Origin: Candidatus Pullichristensenella stercoripullorum
GTDB lineage: Bacteria; Bacillota; Clostridia; Christensenellales; Aristaeellaceae
Assembly (NCBI GenBank): GCA_018712885.1
Contig: DVGE01000318.1
Location: 1 to 7,677, forward strand
Direction of reading: 5' to 3'
DNA length: 7,677 nt
Positions 5,949-7,677 of the stretch are shown here, piece by piece. The first letter of the stretch is position 1. Every line of letters begins with the position of its first letter. The position numbers and the translations under genes were made by a program. The notes under the pieces were generated by a model, which saw only the letters and a program-made list of their open reading frames with translations, had not been told where the DNA came from and searched no databases.

Positions 5949-7361
5949 ATGCGAAAAACGAAGATCGTCTGTACCATCGGCCCGTCCTGTGACAATGAAG
6001 ATACCCTTACCCAGATGTGCATGGCGGGCATGAACGTGGCGCGGCTCAACTTCTCCCACGGCTCGCATGAAGAACACCTGAAAAAGATCGAGCTCATCAA
6101 GCGCGTGCGCAGGCAGCTGAACATGCCCATCGCCATCATGCTGGACACCAAGGGCCCCGAATACCGCACGGGCCGTCTGGCCGAAGGCCGCGTGATGCTC
6201 AGCAAGGGCGAGCGCTTCACCTTTACCACGGAAGACATCCTCGGCGACCGCGACCGCGTTTCCGTCTCCTACAAAAACCTCCCCCACGAACTGGAGGTCG
6301 GCGACACGGTGCTGGTCAACAACGGCCTGATGGTCTTCCAGGTGCTGGAATGTACCGATACCGAAGTCCGCTGCGAAGTCGTCGCCGGCGGCGAGCTGAG
6401 CGACCGCAAGAGCATGAGCTTCCCCGGCAAGGTGCTCAAGCAGACCTATTTGAGCGAGCAGGACAAGGAAGACATCCGTTTCGGCGTGGAAAACGACGTG
6501 GACTTCATCGCCTGTTCCTTCGTTTCCCGCCGCGAAGACCTCGAAGCCGTGCACGCCTGGCTCAACGAACTGGGCGCCAAGGACATCGACGTCATCGCCA
6601 AACTGGAGAACCGCTCCGGCGTTGACAACATCGAGCAGATCTGCGAGGCCTGCGACGGCATCATGATCGGCCGCGGCGATATGGGCGTGGAGATCCCCTT
6701 CGAGGAGCTGCCGCAGATCCAGAAAAAGCTCATCACCAAGTGCCGCATGCTGGGCAAGCGCGTCATCACCGCCACGGAGATGCTCGAAAGCATGATCCAC
6801 AACGTGCGCCCCACCCGCGCGGAGATCTCCGACGTGGCCAACGCCGTCTACGACGGCACCAGCGCTATCATGCTCTCCGGCGAGACCGCCGCCGGCGAAC
6901 ACCCCGTGCTCGCCGTGGAGACCATGTCGCGCATCGCCACCTGCACCGAGCGCGGCATCCACTACGAAAAGCGCTTCTTGAAGAGCGAGTTCAAGATCCA
7001 CAACATCGTCGACGCCATCTCCCACGCCACCTGCGGCATGTCCATCGACGTGCACGCCAAGGCCATCGCCGTCTGCTCGCTCTCGGGCAAGACGGTGCGC
7101 ATGGTCTCGCGCTTCCGCTCCCCGGTGGACATACTCGGCATCACCACCAGCGAAAAGACCTGGCGCAAGCTGGCGCTGTCCTGGGGCGTGACGCCGGTGA
7201 TGTGCGAAACGCTCGATTCCACGGAAGTGCTCTTTTACTCCGCCAAGCGCCTCGCCCGCAAGATGTTCGACTTGAAGCAGGGCGACCGCATCGTCATCAC
7301 CGCCGGCGCCACCACCGGGCGCAGCGGCAACACCAACCTCATCAAGATCGAGACGGTCTGA
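5949..7361 (+). CDS. pyk: Pyruvate kinase
   Basis: This 470-residue cytoplasmic enzyme carries out the last glycolytic step, turning phosphoenolpyruvate and ADP into pyruvate and ATP. The N-terminal barrel has TKIVCTIGPS (4-13), NVARLNFSHG (29-38, with R32, N34 and S36) and DTKGPEYRTG (66-75). The lid (B) domain follows to about 165. The barrel then resumes with IAKLEN (216-221), holding catalytic K218 and metal ligand E220, and GRGDMGVEIP (241-250) with metal ligand D244. The RPTRAEISDVANAVYDG segment is strongly family-typical. Two variations from common sequences are G241 where most members have Ala, and ATEMLES where many have ATQMLES; neither removes a catalytic residue. The allosteric C-domain runs to the end and there is no extra PEP-utiliser domain. 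The start is ATG 5949 with AGGAGG (5936-5941) 7 nt upstream; an in-frame GTG at 5931 precedes that site and is unlikely. It stands alone, without the pfkA neighbour common in Bacillota. Confidence 0.97.
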   Translation: MRKTKIVCTIGPSCDNEDTLTQMCMAGMNVARLNFSHGSHEEHLKKIELIKRVRRQLNMPIAIMLDTKGPEYRTGRLAEGRVMLSKGERFTFTTEDILGDRDRVSVSYKNLPHELEVGDTVLVNNGLMVFQVLECTDTEVRCEVVAGGELSDRKSMSFPGKVLKQTYLSEQDKEDIRFGVENDVDFIACSFVSRREDLEAVHAWLNELGAKDIDVIAKLENRSGVDNIEQICEACDGIMIGRGDMGVEIPFEELPQIQKKLITKCRMLGKRVITATEMLESMIHNVRPTRAEISDVANAVYDGTSAIMLSGETAAGEHPVLAVETMSRIATCTERGIHYEKRFLKSEFKIHNIVDAISHATCGMSIDVHAKAIAVCSLSGKTVRMVSRFRSPVDILGITTSEKTWRKLALSWGVTPVMCETLDSTEVLFYSAKRLARKMFDLKQGDRIVITAGATTGRSGNTNLIKIETV

Positions 7362-7375
7362 CCGTCAGTGCATGC

Positions 7376-7409
7376 GCGCCCATCTCCCGCCCGGGAAGGG
7401 GGCGCTTTT
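7376..7409 (+). terminator. Intrinsic terminator after pyk
   Basis: GCGCCC (7376-7381) pairs with GGGCGC (7400-7405). A further inner CCC/GGG pairing (7386-7388 with 7393-7395) is possible, and four T residues follow (7406-7409). It lies 14 nt after the pyk stop. The T-run is short, so some read-through is possible. Confidence 0.7.
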
Positions 7410-7496
7410 GTGTACGCAAACAAAAAAACTTCACGCCGCGGCCTTGGCGAATTCATCACTTTTTAATAATTCCCAGCGCATCCCGAGGATCGTTTG

Positions 7497-7505
7497 TGCT
7501 ATAAT
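7497..7505 (+). promoter_or_regulatory. Extended -10 promoter of the lipoprotein gene
   Basis: TGCTATAAT (7497-7505) is a perfect extended -10. The -35 position at 17 nt spacing (CGCATC, 7477-7482) is poor, which extended -10 promoters tolerate. Predicted transcription starts near 7512, leaving about 59 nt before the lipoprotein ATG. The remainder of the 7362-7570 gap holds only the pyk terminator, an AT-rich stretch and the candidate leader ORF. Confidence 0.6.
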
Positions 7506-7538
7506 GAAGCCACCCGGTTCCTCGGGGGACACTGCGAT

Positions 7539-7574
7539 ATGGAGGGATGCGCGTTCTCGCGCGTATACGAATGA
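7539..7574 (+). other. Possible 11-codon leader ORF coupled to the lipoprotein gene
   Basis: ATG 7539 opens MEGCAFSRVYE, stopping at TGA 7572-7574, which overlaps the lipoprotein ATG as ATGA. A GGGGGA Shine-Dalgarno-like stretch (7524-7529) lies 9 nt upstream, whereas the lipoprotein ATG has no site of its own at a usable distance. The leftward gene at the window start uses the same TCGGGGGA string at nearly the same distance from its -10 (19 nt against 18 nt). The ORF is too short to be supported by content. Confidence 0.3.
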
Positions 7575-7677
7575 AAACTACAAAGCGTATCTGCGCGCTC
7601 TTGCTCGCGCTTTTGTTGCTTCTCGGCTGCGCCGGCGCGGAGGGATTGACCACCGGCGCCAAGGGCGAGGCGGTGGA
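7571..7677 (+). CDS. N-terminus of a lipoprotein, truncated by the window edge
   Basis: The visible 35 codons begin MKTTKRICALLLALLLLLGC, a basic start followed by a hydrophobic core and the lipobox LLGC with acceptor cysteine C20. Processing by lipoprotein signal peptidase would leave a lipid-anchored protein on the outer face of the cell membrane, beginning CAGAEGLTTGAKGEAV. The function cannot be told from this length; solute-binding proteins often begin this way, but that is only a general guess. The start is uncertain: ATG 7571 lacks a nearby ribosome binding site, while in-frame ATG 7547 (eight codons earlier) directly abuts GGAGGG (7541-7546) with no spacing. Either start keeps the lipobox. 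Coupling to the 11-codon ORF at 7539 would explain initiation at 7571. Confidence 0.75.
   Translation, partial: MKTTKRICALLLALLLLLGCAGAEGLTTGAKGEAV

Noticed and set aside
5810..6238. Upstream extension of the dpaL frame into the pyk gene (534 residues in total)
   Set aside because: The extra N-terminus would cross the pyk promoter and start. The AAAAGGAG site and the dpaL promoter place the start at 5803.
5895..7055. A 386-codon open frame antisense to pyk
   Set aside because: It lies opposite an unmistakable pyruvate kinase, and its protein is His/Ala/Gly/Val-rich with no family signature or ribosome binding site support.
7513..7526. CCCG/CGGG hairpin possibly masking the GGGGGA site
   Set aside because: A four-pair stem with a six-base loop is too small to support as a regulatory structure on its own.

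Overview
The window looks like chromosomal DNA of a high-GC, Gram-positive anaerobe, probably a clostridial (Bacillota) lineage. I infer this from strong AGGAGG-type ribosome binding sites, textbook sigma-A promoters (TATAAT, often with an upstream TG), AT-rich gaps between GC-rich genes (a hand count gives 163/240 GC over 841-1080), and intrinsic terminators. The exact genus cannot be told from the sequence alone.

Layout from left to right: (i) the first bases of a leftward gene, cut by the window edge, with its own promoter; (ii) a divergent rightward gene for a beta-CASP metallo-beta-lactamase-fold RNase of the CPSF73-like type, closed by a strong terminator; (iii) a two-gene rightward unit encoding two secreted proteins, a 590-residue helical-repeat protein with a beta-rich C-terminus and a 296-residue protein of unrecognised family, joined by a TGATG stop/start overlap; (iv) a leftward PLP enzyme, diaminopropionate ammonia-lyase (dpaL), convergent with (iii); (v) a rightward pyruvate kinase gene (pyk), divergent from dpaL; (vi) the start of a rightward lipoprotein gene cut by the right edge, preceded by a possible 11-codon leader ORF.

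The RNase, dpaL and pyk are single-gene units with family assignments I trust. Both dpaL and pyk enzymes produce pyruvate and share one intergenic region, but nothing shows that this is functional.

The part most worth following is the secreted pair (1896-4558). Its second gene changes composition abruptly, exactly where the signal peptide ends (48/69 GC before, 105/240 GC over 3781-4020). The predicted mature protein starts His-x4-His and carries further His/Asp clusters that recall, without proving, the zinc-binding layout of P1 nuclease/phospholipase C enzymes. No RNA genes, CRISPR arrays, insertion sequences or long repeats were seen.
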